From Candidatus Eiseniibacteriota bacterium (GTDB lineage Bacteria; Orphanbacterota; Orphanbacteria; Orphanbacterales; Orphanbacteraceae): DNA of 64,000 nucleotides. The translations under genes were made by a program, and so were the position numbers. This document shows, piece by piece, positions 15,908-26,421 of the stretch. Under the pieces are notes generated by a model. It was not told where the DNA came from and ran no database searches. It saw nothing but the letters and a program-made list of their open reading frames with translations. Positions within the stretch are counted from its first letter, which is position 1; each line of letters begins with the position of its first letter. The stretch lies in contig JAJRWB010000023.1 of NCBI GenBank assembly GCA_024276995.1, positions 1 to 64,000 on the forward strand, in the 5' to 3' direction.

Positions 15908-17503
15908 TTATCGGTCTCCGGGCGACAACACTTGACCGGTGGAGGACAGCCCCGAAGCGGCCCCGTTTCGCACGGCGAGGCGCTTGAGGGCGAGCAGGGT
16001 GATGTCGTCGCTCTGCGCCATGCCGCGGGAGAATTCGCGGATCCCTTCCACGACGCTGCTCACGATCCGTTCCGACGTCTGCTCGTAATCGGCGCGGACG
16101 ATCTCGAGGAGCGAATCGATTCCGAACTCCTCCATCTCCGAATTGGTCGCCTCGTTGACGCCGTCGGTGTACTGGACGAATCCGTCGCCCGGCTCGAGAA
16201 TAAGCGCTTGGTTTAGGATCTTATCGTCGAACGTCTTTCCGGCGTAGACACCCAGCGGGGGGCCGGTGGTGCGCATGAGGCTCTGCAGTCCGGAGCGGGC
16301 GCTGAAGTGGACGAGCGGATTGTGGCCGGCGCCGGCGAAGGTGAGCTTGCCGGTGGGGAGATGGAGAATGCCGTAGAACATGGTGATGAACGTCCCCCGG
16401 CGCATATTCGGGCAGAGCATCCGGTTCAGCTCGATGAGCGTTTCCGAAGGCGACGAGTAGCGCGGGCCGTGGGTGCGTAGCAGCGCGCTCGTCATCGCCA
16501 TCACCACGAGGCCGGGAATCCCCTTGCCCGACACGTCCGCAACGGTGAGACCGACGTTCTCGTCGTCGAGCGGGATGAGATCGTAATAGTCTCCCCCCAC
16601 CTGCATCGCCGACTGGTGGAAACCGGTCACGTCGTAACCGGGGAGGGCGAGGTTCTTCTTCGGGAGGAGTCTCTCCTCGATCTGGCGGGCGATTTCGATC
16701 TCCTTGTCGAGGCGCTCCTGTTCCACCAAGTTCTTCTGCGCTTCCTTGATCCGTTCCGTCATCCGGTTGAACTGCCACGCCAGTCGCCCCACCTCGGTGC
16801 GGCTTTTTACGCGGATCTTGTAGTCGAGGTTCCCCCGGGCGATCTCCTCCGAGCCGACGGTGAGCTTGTTGATCGGCCGGACGATGTTGGACACGAGAAA
16901 GTAGGTGACCACGAGCCCGATGACGAGGATACCGGCGAGAACTTGGACGGTGCTCATGCTCGCTTCGCGGATCACTTTCTTGATGTAGTCGTTCCGCATG
17001 CCGAGGTACGCCCGCCCGACGGTGGAGCCGTCCTGGTAGAGCACCGGCACCGACACCTCGACGACTTCGCCGTTCGTGCGGAAGCGCTCCCCCCGGCTCT
17101 TCTGGATCAGCGTGTTCGCCTCCACCAGGCCGGGGTACTCCTTGTACGGGGTGTCCACGTCTTGCAGGTCGCTCGCACCGCGGATCGTGCCGTTCGGATC
17201 GACAATGTAGGCGTACGCCATTTCCGGGTTTTCGCTGAGAATGTCCTTGATGAGCGGCGTGAGGACGAACTCGGGAAACTCATCGAGCAGCGGCGCGGCG
17301 CTCAGCGACGCGAGGCTCCTGCATTGCGCCAAGATCCGCCGCTCCGCTTCCTGCTCGAGGAAGCCCTTCTCCCGGGCGAGGATGATCTTCGCAGACGCCG
17401 TGGTGAGGATGGTGAGAAGGATCATCACCGACAGGGCGAAGATCAGCTGGAGACTGTAGGTCTTCCCCGGTCTTACCTGTTCGTTATCGGTCGGTGCTTC
17501 CAC
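15908..17503 (-). CDS. Membrane receptor phosphatase, HAMP plus SpoIIE/RsbU PP2C
   Basis: 531 aa. TM helix 1 (residues 18-45), a periplasmic sensor of dCache-like appearance (about 45-190), TM helix 2 (AGILVIGLVVTYFLV), a HAMP domain (VRPINKLTVGSEEIARGNLD) and a coiled coil lead to a C-terminal PP2C/SpoIIE phosphatase. The catalytic motifs are present: QVGGDYYD, VADVSGKGIPG, GAGHNP, QYTDGVNEA and SDDITLL. It should dephosphorylate the STAS antagonist on an extracellular cue and so switch the partner module. It overlaps the upstream barrel-TPR gene by 20 bases and is followed immediately by the kinase gene. Confidence 0.93.
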   Translation of the reverse strand: MEAPTDNEQVRPGKTYSLQLIFALSVMILLTILTTASAKIILAREKGFLEQEAERRILAQCRSLASLSAAPLLDEFPEFVLTPLIKDILSENPEMAYAYIVDPNGTIRGASDLQDVDTPYKEYPGLVEANTLIQKSRGERFRTNGEVVEVSVPVLYQDGSTVGRAYLGMRNDYIKKVIREASMSTVQVLAGILVIGLVVTYFLVSNIVRPINKLTVGSEEIARGNLDYKIRVKSRTEVGRLAWQFNRMTERIKEAQKNLVEQERLDKEIEIARQIEERLLPKKNLALPGYDVTGFHQSAMQVGGDYYDLIPLDDENVGLTVADVSGKGIPGLVVMAMTSALLRTHGPRYSSPSETLIELNRMLCPNMRRGTFITMFYGILHLPTGKLTFAGAGHNPLVHFSARSGLQSLMRTTGPPLGVYAGKTFDDKILNQALILEPGDGFVQYTDGVNEATNSEMEEFGIDSLLEIVRADYEQTSERIVSSVVEGIREFSRGMAQSDDITLLALKRLAVRNGAASGLSSTGQVLSPGDR

Positions 17504-19526
17504 CTGAAAGTTCTTTCGCTTTCTCCATGGCGAGCCGGGCGCGTCTCAGGTAGGTGAGCGCCTTCTCGTCGCGGGGATCGACGGCGAGGATCTTCTCCCA
17601 CTCCGTGATCGCCTCCGCGAGCTGCCCGCTCGTGTACTGCTCCATTCCGAGGAAGAGATACGCCTGCTTCAGGTACGACTCGACGTTCTCGTAGTCGGGC
17701 AGCAGACCGTAGACGAACTCGAAATAGCGAATCGCCTCGCGGTTCTTCCGCTGCCTGAACTCCTCGACGCCGGCGCGGTACATCCGCTCCGCTTCCCGCC
17801 GTTCGTCGGCGGTCACCTCCCGACGCACCGGACGCTTCTCTTCGGCCGTCTTCGCGGCGTCATTCTTCGTCGCATCTTTCGGCCTGTTCAACCGGGCGAT
17901 CGCGCGTTTCAGATCGCTCCGTTGCGGGCGAAGGAGGAGCGCTTCACGGTACCGCGCCACGGCCGTCTCGCCGTCGCCCCGGTCGGCATACCACTTCCCT
18001 TCGTCCACGAGCGTTCCCACGCGCACATCGATGAGCGAATCGGTGCGCGCCAGGTATTTCCGAGCATCGGCATTGTCCGGCTCCATCTGGAGGGCCGATT
18101 CGAAAGAGCGCGTCGCCTCGGTGAAGTTGGAGAGCGCCAGGAACTCGATCCCCTGGGTGAGATTGAGGCTTACCTCGGTATCGCGCGCCGTGTTCCGGTT
18201 GAGAAGGTCGGTGGCGTCGCTCAGGCGCGCGGCGGCGTCGGGATTGTCGGGATCGACGGCGAGGGCGGCGCTGAACTCGGCGATCGCGTCGAGAAGATTG
18301 TTCTCCCGGCGGAGGCGATCCCCCTCGGCGATGTGACGGAGCACTTTCGCGCTGTCGAGCAGGGCGAGGGCCTCGGTATTTTCTCCATCCCACAGGAGGG
18401 CCCTGTCGAACCACGACTGCGCGTCGGCGTAGGCGCCCGCCTCGAGATTCTTCTTCCCCTCCCGGATGTGAGACCGGATCTGTTCGCGCTCGTTCCTCTC
18501 GATCTCCTCCTGGGTGCGCCGCGCGAGGGTCTCCTCCTCGATGCGCTCCCTCTCGGCGCGGAGCCTGTCGAGGCTCGATCCGAACGCCATGGTCAGCTCG
18601 ATCCGGTGGGCGGCGCCCAGTTCCATCGAGCCGTACGAGTAATCGAGCGTCCCTCCGTGCAGCGCCATGCCGATGCCGCCGCCGATTTCATCCGGCCCCG
18701 CGCCGAAGCGGAAATCGATCCCCCTCGACGTGGTCAGCTCGGCGCCCATCTTCGTTCGCCCGCCGCTCCACTTTCCCTGGTCGAAGGTAAGGAGGAGCCG
18801 GAGCCTGTCGAGAAACGCCCCCCCCAGGGGAAGGGAGTACGCGACGCCGCTCCGTACGAGGGTGGGGAGGGTCTCCTCGTCGCTTTGAAGGGTCAGCCTC
18901 GGTTCTAGAACGTTCCGGATCGACAACCCGAACGAGAGGTTGCTCGTCGACCAGGCACGCCGGTCGGTTTCCGTCGGTCGATAGAGGAATCCGATGTCGG
19001 CGCCCGCGCCGGTGGCGGAGTACCCGTCGAGAGAATGGGTCTCGATCTTCAGGTTCGCTCCGAAGCGGACCGGTCCGAAGGGGGGAAGGGCGTAGCCGAG
19101 AATCCACTCGTTCTGGGAGTCGGAGAACTCGCCGAGCGCCTCGCCGGTGGCGTCGTACTTCGCGATTCCTCCGACGCCGTAGCGGAGATTCCCGAAAGCG
19201 ACGGTTCCCAGGTCGAGAAAGGGATGAACGTATCCGACGAAGGTGTAACGATTGTCGCTCACGAAAGGCGAGGTATAAAAGAACGAGACCTGTTTCATCG
19301 TCTGTCCCGCGAGGCCGGCCGGGTTCCAGGCGAGCGCCGAGGGTCCGTCGGCGAGGGCGACGTACGCGCCGCCGAGGGAAAGGGCGCGCGCCCCCACGCC
19401 GAAGGCGAAGGGCGACTCGGTGCCCGCGCTTCCGCCGGCGAGGACGGGAGACGCGACAAGGATGAGCACGAGCGCCGCGGCGGCGGCCGCCCGGTCAGTT
19501 GAGAACGGCGATCTTGTGAATCGCAT
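17484..19526 (-). CDS. PorV/UPF0164-type outer-membrane barrel fused to TPR repeats
   Basis: 680 aa. A signal peptide is followed by a PorV/PorQ-like N-terminal region (FAFGVGARALSLGGAYVALADGPSALAWNPAGLA is the family hallmark, residues about 40-75) and a barrel of beta-strands to about 320. A charged coiled-coil linker (LRAERERIEEETLARRTQEE) precedes about six TPR-like helical repeats to the C-terminus. PorV proteins collect type IX cargo at the outer membrane; TPRs would add periplasmic protein contacts. The gene overlaps the end of the giant exported protein with a sorting tail by 32 bases, a natural cargo. It also overlaps the phosphatase gene downstream. Confidence 0.82.
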   Translation of the reverse strand: MRFTRSPFSTDRAAAAAALVLILVASPVLAGGSAGTESPFAFGVGARALSLGGAYVALADGPSALAWNPAGLAGQTMKQVSFFYTSPFVSDNRYTFVGYVHPFLDLGTVAFGNLRYGVGGIAKYDATGEALGEFSDSQNEWILGYALPPFGPVRFGANLKIETHSLDGYSATGAGADIGFLYRPTETDRRAWSTSNLSFGLSIRNVLEPRLTLQSDEETLPTLVRSGVAYSLPLGGAFLDRLRLLLTFDQGKWSGGRTKMGAELTTSRGIDFRFGAGPDEIGGGIGMALHGGTLDYSYGSMELGAAHRIELTMAFGSSLDRLRAERERIEEETLARRTQEEIERNEREQIRSHIREGKKNLEAGAYADAQSWFDRALLWDGENTEALALLDSAKVLRHIAEGDRLRRENNLLDAIAEFSAALAVDPDNPDAAARLSDATDLLNRNTARDTEVSLNLTQGIEFLALSNFTEATRSFESALQMEPDNADARKYLARTDSLIDVRVGTLVDEGKWYADRGDGETAVARYREALLLRPQRSDLKRAIARLNRPKDATKNDAAKTAEEKRPVRREVTADERREAERMYRAGVEEFRQRKNREAIRYFEFVYGLLPDYENVESYLKQAYLFLGMEQYTSGQLAEAITEWEKILAVDPRDEKALTYLRRARLAMEKAKELSGGSTDR

Positions 19527-22500
19527 GTTCCCTCCCTCCGTCCGGGTACTTCAGCTCCACGGCGCCGATGTATACGCCGCTGATCACCGCATTGCCGTCT
19601 CCGTTCCTTCCGTCCCACTCGATCTCCACGAGGCCCGGAGCGGGGATATCCCGTTCCAGAGTGCGCACGCTGTTTCCGAGGCCGGTGAAGATCCGCACCG
19701 TCGCCCTGCACGAGGATCGTGCATAGAAGGCGATGGTCGTCGCCCCCCGCCGGGACGAGAAGGGATTCGGATAGTTCCTGAGGCTCTCCTCGAAGTCCTT
19801 CCCCGCGAGATGAGTGAAAAGCGACGGACTGCTCCCGGTATCGGCGAGGGAGCGCGCCACGGCGGGACCGTCCTCGGCGAGAACGATTCCTTCTTTTTCA
19901 AATGCGATGCGGAACGCCTCTGCGGAGACCGATTCGACGAGCGTGAGGTCGACGGTCACGTCGATCGTGTCTCCCGGTGCCAATTCGAGGGCGGGGGCGA
20001 ACGTGAAGCGGATCCGTTCGTTCTCCAGCGCGCCGTCGACGGTCCGTCCCGAGTCCCCGGCGGTCAGTTCCGCGCGGGAGAAGATCGTCGCGGCGTCGGC
20101 AACGGCGTCGTCGCGGTCTTCGACCGCGAAGTCGAGGCGCTCCAGGTGGAGGGCGGATTCCCCCTCTCCGCCGGCGGCGAGGAGGCGAAGCGCGGCGGCG
20201 CCGGGGAGGTCCGCTCCGCCGATGGTGGTCGGTGGAAGATCGAGGTCGGCCCAGTAGAGCAGTTCATCGCTCTGGCGCCTGACGCGGAGCGGGGCCGACC
20301 GGAACGGGTCGCCGGCGGAGCCGTCGAGGATCACCGTCACCGGCGTCGCTTCATTCACCTCGATAATTTCCAGGTCGCCGGGCGAGACGACGAAGGTGTA
20401 ATCCCCCGGCGGCGCGCTCGATCGGATATCCACCTCGACGACGAGTTCGATCGAATCCCCGGCGGCGAGGCGGAGCGTATCGCTCCCGCCGAGGGGGATC
20501 GCCAGTGTCGCCGATCGGTCGTCGAGGGGCGCAAGCGAAGCGACGGCCGTTCCGCCGGAGAGGACGGTGGCGCGGTCGAGAAGAGAGAGCACTTCCACCG
20601 AGTCGCCGGCGCCGTCTTCGATGTGGAAACGAAGTTCGTCTACGGAAACATCCGACCGGTCGGCGCCTTGGTCGTGGCGGACATTGAAGCGGAGCACTTC
20701 CCGGTCGGTCGTCTGGGGGAGGACGTACGACGTGTCGGTCGCCGCGCGGGAGACGACCGTGATCGAATCGGTCCGTTCCACGACGCTGGTGACGAGCGGT
20801 TCGTCGAGGGTGAGTTCGTAGCCGATGCTCATCTGTCCCGCCCCTACGGGATCAATGAAGAGGGAATCGACGATGCCGAAGCGGACGATGCCGAAGACCG
20901 CGTCGGTCGAAACGTGGCCCGTCATCTCGATCTCCACCGTGCTGCGCGGCGGGAGGACGATCTCCGGGTCGAGATCGAAACGGAGGAGCGAGTCGGTTCG
21001 TGTCCAGGAGGCGGAGTCGAAGTGGGGAACGGCGGCGCCTCTCTGGGAGATGGTGATCGAATCGAATGGGAATTGTTCGTCGGTGAAGACCATCGTGAGA
21101 ACGCCGATGGTGATGTCCGCCGGGTTGGCGGAGTTTTGTTCGCTCGTGAGGTCGAAGTCGATGAGCGGCACGTTGTGGGCGTCCCGGTTGATCTGCGCGG
21201 GGAGGACATGGGCGACGTCGACCTGCATTCCCGTGGGCGGGTCGATGATCTCCGCGACGGCGGAGTAGACCGGATCGGCGGCGTCCCACGGGACGGCTTC
21301 TTTCGAGTTGGCATCCGTCGCGTGAAGGGCGACGGCCGGGTCGAGGATGATCCGAAAGTTCACCACGTCGGAAATGAGGCCGACGTCGAAGAAAAGATCG
21401 AGGGAGCGCTGGCCGCCGGGCTCGAGCCTGAGGGGCTCATCGAAGAGAACGGGCACCTCCGTGTCGTCGAGGGAGTCGCCGGGCGCGCCGCCGGCGACGC
21501 GCCCGTTCTCGCGAACCATGATGCCGTCGAGAAATGCCGACGCGTCGATCGGCGCTCCTTCGCCGTTGTCGAAGCGAAGTCGCACGCCGTCGATTTCGAT
21601 CGGCGCGCGGCCCGAGGCGGTATCGCCGTGGGAGAAAGTAAGCCGCATGGCGGAGATGTCGTCGTCCCCGCGGAGGATCTCGGGCGGAAAAGTCGACACC
21701 GCGTCGAGCGCCACCGCCGAAGGGGGTGTTTCGACGCGCACCTCCTCCGATTCGACCGCGAACGTCGTGTCCGCCTCGCCGTTCTCTCCCGCCCTGCCGC
21801 GGGCGGTTCCGACGAAGCGGAGCGAGCCGGCCGAGTCGGATCGCACCGTCCAGGTGAAGCGCGCGGATCCGCCCGGCGGGAGAACGGCGGCGCTGTCGAG
21901 AGAGGGAGCGGCAAGGATCGTGACCGGCACGCCGTCGGTGCCGAAGGAATCGGGACTCGCGTCGTAGAGGGTCAGCGTGTCGCCCACGTTCTCCACTTTC
22001 AACGTGACGTCGAACGACTGTCCCACCGAAACGGCGCCGGGAAGATCTTCATCGAACGATGCGAACAGCGGCGCCGTGGTGACGACGAATTCGGCGCCGG
22101 ATGAGACCGCGCCGTCGACGGGACCGTCGTTCGACGACGCGAAATCGAGCCCGCCGGAGGGAAGGCGCATCCGCACCGTGCGCGAGTCGGCCGCCGTCGC
22201 GGTCATGTCGAGCCGGATGTTGAGCCGGAGGCCTCCTTCACCGACGACAAGGCCTAGGCTCGTCCTCACCCAGGAGGCCCCGGTGAACACGAGATCGGCC
22301 ACGACCGTGTCCGCACCGGGCGTGCCGGTGGTGAGAAAGACCCTGTCGATGTCCGCGCTCCCGGCGGTGCCGTCCGCGTTGTCCACTTCGATGGTGTTCA
22401 GCGTGTCGCCGGCGCAGCCGTTCGCCGGCACGGTGAAACTCATGACGAGACGATCGACGGCGCCGGGTGTGAGCGCTCCGCCTTCCACCGGTTCGATGTC

Positions 22501-25500
22501 GATCTGCGCCGCCGAAAGGCCGTCCACGATGATCGCCGTGGCCGGCTCCACCGGAAACGCCCCCGCCACGGCAACGTCGGAATCGAAAGTGAAAGAGGAT
22601 TCGTCGGCGATGCGGACGAGGATTTCGTCACCGTCGGAAACGCAGCCGGTGGCGATGTCCGCTTTCAACGAGAGAACGACGCTTCCGGAGGGCGGAAGTT
22701 CCACGCCGATCGAGTCGAATCGTGCGGCGCCGTCGCTGAAGGAAGCGCTCGGTGGGGGATCGGTCGATCCGCTCTGTTCGAGGCGGATCGCGCTGAGCAG
22801 GGAATCGGGATCGCCTGAGAGGCTCGTCGAGAGGTTCGCCAAGGTGAGCCCCGAGAGCACGACCGCGGTCGAGTCGAGGTTGGTCAGCGTGAAGCGGAGG
22901 ATCTCTTCGTCCTCGGCGCCGGGGAGGAATGAGGAGGCGGAACTCCCGTGGGCATCGCTCAGAACGATGCCGGTGGCGCCGCCGATGATACGCACCACGG
23001 GCGAAAGCGCCGGCTGGTCGATCGGCCCGTCGTTGGCGGAGGCCATCTGGACGCCCCCCACGGGCACGGAGAGCTGGACCACGCCGCCTCCCAGCGGGGT
23101 TTCCACCACGTCGACGGTGACGAAGAAGAGGGTGCCGCCCGGAGGCACCGTCCTGTCGATTCCGGTGCGGGTCCAGCCGCTTCCCGTCCAGAAGAGGGTT
23201 CCCATATCCTCATCATCGCCGCCGTCGTCGAACCGGCCGTTCCCCCCGTCCGCCCACAGACGCACTTCGGCGATATCGTCCGTCGAGCCGCCGTTTTCCA
23301 CGGTGAGTGATTTCAGCTGGTCGGCGAGGTAGCCGTTGGACGGGAGGTGCAGCTCCATGGCGAGAGAGTCGTCGGCGCCCGCGGGGAGTTCGCCCGGAGC
23401 CGAGCCGGTCAGCGCGAGCTGCGCCGCCACGAAACCGTCGACGAAGTGGCTCCCCGGTGAATCGGCCGGGAACGAAGCCTGCACGGTGCTCCCTTGGTCG
23501 AAGTCGATATCGGCCGCCGAGCCGACCGTCGCGTCGAGTTCGATGCCGTCGGGCGCGTTGTCGATGGAAAGATCGCCGAACAGTTCGAGAATCGTCGTGT
23601 CGCCCTGGGCGATCGCCTCGATGAAGGCGTCGAACGTCGCCGTGGAGTCGCTGAAACGCGCCCCGTCGAGGAGGACGTCTCCGGCGTTCCACTTTCCGTC
23701 GCCGTTCCTGTCGGCCACGAGGTAGAGGGAATCCCATACGGCGTCTCTTTCGGCCGCCGTTCCGGAAGCGCTCGTCGAGTTCTTTACGGTGAGGGAGGAA
23801 AGGGTTCGCGTGTTCGTGTACAGGTTGACCAGACTAAGCCGGAGGAGGGGGATCGAGTCGGCGCCCGGGTGGACGACCGACGGGTCGACGGCGAGCGGCT
23901 CGACGAGGATGTACGGCGGGAGAATATGAAGCTTGTTCGCCCCGGTCCGCACCGTGGCGGAGTAGGCGGCGCCGTTCCCGTCGGTTCCGGAAAGAGCGAG
24001 GTCGATATCATACTCTCCAGGTGTGAAGTTTTCGGGGAGTGACGCGGCGCCGAAGAAGAGAGACGTCACCGAGCTGTCCGGAAGAAGGAGTGCACCGGTG
24101 GAAAGGTCGGTGGAGAAGGTCGCCGCCCCGTCGCTCACGGTGAGGTGCGAACCGCCGTCGAGCTGGATCGCCGTTCCCCCTTCGTTTTTCAGGCCGATCC
24201 AGAACCCGGTGCTCTGTCCCGCCACCGCGGCGGAAGGGAAGAGGGAACGGTCGACGTCGACGAGTCGGGGTGGCGCGGTGACGGTCCAGCCGCCGTCGGC
24301 GCCGGAGTTCGAATTGCCGAGCGCCGTGCCGATCCCGGCGAGAATGCCGGTCACCGTTCCGCCCACCGTGACGGCGACGCCGGTGGTGGCCGCGGAATCG
24401 ACGTCCACCGCCAGGAGAAGCGTGTCGGTGTCGCCGTCGGCGAGCGTGTCGGGCGTGTATGCCGCGCTCACCGCGTATTCGGAGGAGACGTTGCCGGAAG
24501 ATGTGGTGAAATCGAGGCTCACCACGAGACCGGTCACCGGCGAGCCGCTCGTGTTCGTTACCACCGCCGAAACGGGAACGCCTGTCTCCCCGGCGGATAC
24601 GCCGTCGCGCGATTCGATCACGCCGTCGAGGGTGAGCCCGCTGTTGGAGAGCACGGTGACCGACGCGCTGTCCGACGCCGCGCCGGCGGAGGCGATCGCC
24701 CAACCGGTGCCCGGGGAGAGTCCCGTGAACACGCCGTCGCCGTCGATGGCGCCCGCTTCGCCGCCGGCCGACCACGTGGGCGGATCGGACGTGATGTTTC
24801 CGTGACCGTCGCGCACCGTGGCGGAGAAGGCGACCGACTGGCCCGCCACGAGGGTCACGCTCGAAGGGGTGACGGCGACCGATGCGGGTGCTCCGGGAAG
24901 CACCGTGATCGTCCCGCTCGAGCCGCTCACCCCGCCCGACGTGACCGTGATCGTGTCGCTCCCGGCGGTCGCCGGGCTGAACAGGCCGCTCGCGCCGTCG
25001 ATCGATCCGATCGATTCGCCGCCGCTCCAGGCGAGAACGCCCGGGTCGGCCAGGGCGATGCCGAGCCGATCGAAGCCGGTCGCGGTGAACTGGAGGGTCG
25101 AGTCGCTGCTCACCTGGGCGGTGTGGGGACTCACCACGAGCGTCGCGAGTACGCCCGGCGTCACGGTGATCGACGCCGTATCGGACATTCCCCCGCTCTC
25201 TCCGATGACCGTGCCCGATCCCGTATCCGCGGGAGCGAACAGCCCGGCGGTGTCGACCGTACCGATCCCTCCCGTCACGGACCAGGCCACCGTGTCGGGA
25301 ACGAACCAGTTGAAGTCTTCGTCGATCCCCAGAGCGTTGAAGTCGACCGTCGAATCGGCGGTGATCGACGCCGACGACGGGGTGATGGCGAAATAGACGG
25401 GCGCGCCGTGCAACACGGTGACCCGCGCGCTGTCGATCACTCCTCCGGTTAAGGCGCGGACGAAACCGGAACCGGTCGCCCCGGCTTGGAAGAGACCCGT

Positions 25501-26394
25501 CGCCGTATCGAGCGTTCCGCCGATCCCGGAGAGGGACCACGCGGGCGCGATGACGACCTCGTTGCCGCCCGAGTCGAACCCCCTGGCCGAGAATTGCAGC
25601 GAATCGTCCGCCGTGATCGTGTCGCCCGCGGGCGACACGTCGATACCCGCGAGCACGCCGTGAACCAGGAGAGTCAGCGTGTCGCCGTCTCCGGGGATTC
25701 CGTTGCCGTCTCCCTCGGGAATCGCCTGGGCGGCGTAGCCGGTGGCGGCGTTGTCGGCGTAGGGCGCTATCGTGAAGATCGCCGGATCGACCGGCGCGGG
25801 CACCGAGAGGGAGAAGTCGATCTCCAACAGGTTCCCGGCGCTGAGGACGGAAGGGAAGGTGACGATCACGCTGTCGGTGGTGCTACCGTCGCTATAGGCG
25901 AAGGGGACGCCGTCCAGGCGCATGCCGGTCACCGATGGGCCGGAGAATCCCGCCGGGAGGGGAATGAAATACCGGTCCACGCCGGTGTCGTTCCCGTTTC
26001 CGGTGAATACGAACTGCGTGTAAACCGTGAAGTCCGCCGAGCCGCCTCCGTCGATTCCGGACGGGCGCATCTCCGCGACCGCGGAAGTGAAGGCGGGAAG
26101 GTTGTCCCCCGGCGGGGCGAATGTGAGCGTGACCTCCGGAAGTTCGCCCGTGCCACCCTCCGTCGAGCCGAGGATGAGATTCACCTTGGCGGCGGCCGTC
26201 TTGAGTGTTCCCTCACCCCCGGGATTCCCGCCGCCGCTTAAAGAGACCACGCCGATATCGATATCGATCGGTGTCAGCTTCTTTTCCGCGGCCGAGCGGA
26301 GGAGGATGCCGTGATTCGTTCCCGGGTTGTCGAGCCAGTATTGGACGAGGGAAGTGATATCGAGCCGCGCCCGGCCGCCGGCGTCGCGGACCAC
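19495..26394 (-). CDS. Giant exported Ig-repeat surface protein with sorting tail (main part)
   Basis: 2299 codons from the first in-frame start after an internal TAA. The first ~40 residues finish a DNRLRE-type lectin-like domain (RLDITSLVQYWLDNPGTNHG). About four bacterial Ig-like (Big) repeats of ~88 residues follow between 245 and 600. After them come long CARDB-like and alternating beta-sandwich modules, including two related units containing LPSNGYL/VPANGC and FASSNDGPVDG/MASANDGPIDQ. The last 93 residues are a FlgD-like sorting domain beginning NYPNPF and ending IHKIAVLN. The composition is acidic, Ser/Thr/Gly-rich and Cys-poor, as for a long adhesin or stalk. The signal peptide is on the upstream fragment, so export needs readthrough or repair of the TAA. 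The PorV-like gene overlaps its end. Confidence 0.8.
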   Translation of the reverse strand: MVRDAGGRARLDITSLVQYWLDNPGTNHGILLRSAAEKKLTPIDIDIGVVSLSGGGNPGGEGTLKTAAAKVNLILGSTEGGTGELPEVTLTFAPPGDNLPAFTSAVAEMRPSGIDGGGSADFTVYTQFVFTGNGNDTGVDRYFIPLPAGFSGPSVTGMRLDGVPFAYSDGSTTDSVIVTFPSVLSAGNLLEIDFSLSVPAPVDPAIFTIAPYADNAATGYAAQAIPEGDGNGIPGDGDTLTLLVHGVLAGIDVSPAGDTITADDSLQFSARGFDSGGNEVVIAPAWSLSGIGGTLDTATGLFQAGATGSGFVRALTGGVIDSARVTVLHGAPVYFAITPSSASITADSTVDFNALGIDEDFNWFVPDTVAWSVTGGIGTVDTAGLFAPADTGSGTVIGESGGMSDTASITVTPGVLATLVVSPHTAQVSSDSTLQFTATGFDRLGIALADPGVLAWSGGESIGSIDGASGLFSPATAGSDTITVTSGGVSGSSGTITVLPGAPASVAVTPSSVTLVAGQSVAFSATVRDGHGNITSDPPTWSAGGEAGAIDGDGVFTGLSPGTGWAIASAGAASDSASVTVLSNSGLTLDGVIESRDGVSAGETGVPVSAVVTNTSGSPVTGLVVSLDFTTSSGNVSSEYAVSAAYTPDTLADGDTDTLLLAVDVDSAATTGVAVTVGGTVTGILAGIGTALGNSNSGADGGWTVTAPPRLVDVDRSLFPSAAVAGQSTGFWIGLKNEGGTAIQLDGGSHLTVSDGAATFSTDLSTGALLLPDSSVTSLFFGAASLPENFTPGEYDIDLALSGTDGNGAAYSATVRTGANKLHILPPYILVEPLAVDPSVVHPGADSIPLLRLSLVNLYTNTRTLSSLTVKNSTSASGTAAERDAVWDSLYLVADRNGDGKWNAGDVLLDGARFSDSTATFDAFIEAIAQGDTTILELFGDLSIDNAPDGIELDATVGSAADIDFDQGSTVQASFPADSPGSHFVDGFVAAQLALTGSAPGELPAGADDSLAMELHLPSNGYLADQLKSLTVENGGSTDDIAEVRLWADGGNGRFDDGGDDEDMGTLFWTGSGWTRTGIDRTVPPGGTLFFVTVDVVETPLGGGVVQLSVPVGGVQMASANDGPIDQPALSPVVRIIGGATGIVLSDAHGSSASSFLPGAEDEEILRFTLTNLDSTAVVLSGLTLANLSTSLSGDPDSLLSAIRLEQSGSTDPPPSASFSDGAARFDSIGVELPPSGSVVLSLKADIATGCVSDGDEILVRIADESSFTFDSDVAVAGAFPVEPATAIIVDGLSAAQIDIEPVEGGALTPGAVDRLVMSFTVPANGCAGDTLNTIEVDNADGTAGSADIDRVFLTTGTPGADTVVADLVFTGASWVRTSLGLVVGEGGLRLNIRLDMTATAADSRTVRMRLPSGGLDFASSNDGPVDGAVSSGAEFVVTTAPLFASFDEDLPGAVSVGQSFDVTLKVENVGDTLTLYDASPDSFGTDGVPVTILAAPSLDSAAVLPPGGSARFTWTVRSDSAGSLRFVGTARGRAGENGEADTTFAVESEEVRVETPPSAVALDAVSTFPPEILRGDDDISAMRLTFSHGDTASGRAPIEIDGVRLRFDNGEGAPIDASAFLDGIMVRENGRVAGGAPGDSLDDTEVPVLFDEPLRLEPGGQRSLDLFFDVGLISDVVNFRIILDPAVALHATDANSKEAVPWDAADPVYSAVAEIIDPPTGMQVDVAHVLPAQINRDAHNVPLIDFDLTSEQNSANPADITIGVLTMVFTDEQFPFDSITISQRGAAVPHFDSASWTRTDSLLRFDLDPEIVLPPRSTVEIEMTGHVSTDAVFGIVRFGIVDSLFIDPVGAGQMSIGYELTLDEPLVTSVVERTDSITVVSRAATDTSYVLPQTTDREVLRFNVRHDQGADRSDVSVDELRFHIEDGAGDSVEVLSLLDRATVLSGGTAVASLAPLDDRSATLAIPLGGSDTLRLAAGDSIELVVEVDIRSSAPPGDYTFVVSPGDLEIIEVNEATPVTVILDGSAGDPFRSAPLRVRRQSDELLYWADLDLPPTTIGGADLPGAAALRLLAAGGEGESALHLERLDFAVEDRDDAVADAATIFSRAELTAGDSGRTVDGALENERIRFTFAPALELAPGDTIDVTVDLTLVESVSAEAFRIAFEKEGIVLAEDGPAVARSLADTGSSPSLFTHLAGKDFEESLRNYPNPFSSRRGATTIAFYARSSCRATVRIFTGLGNSVRTLERDIPAPGLVEIEWDGRNGDGNAVISGVYIGAVELKYPDGGREHAIHKIAVLN

Positions 26395-26421
26395 CGTGGA
26401 AGCGATCGAAGTCGTGTCGAA

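Noticed and set aside
19420-22104. 894-codon open frame on the plus strand opposite the giant gene
   Set aside because: Composition is Arg/Glu/Gly-rich without domains; it mirrors the codon bias of the real gene on the other strand, which has clear domain content.
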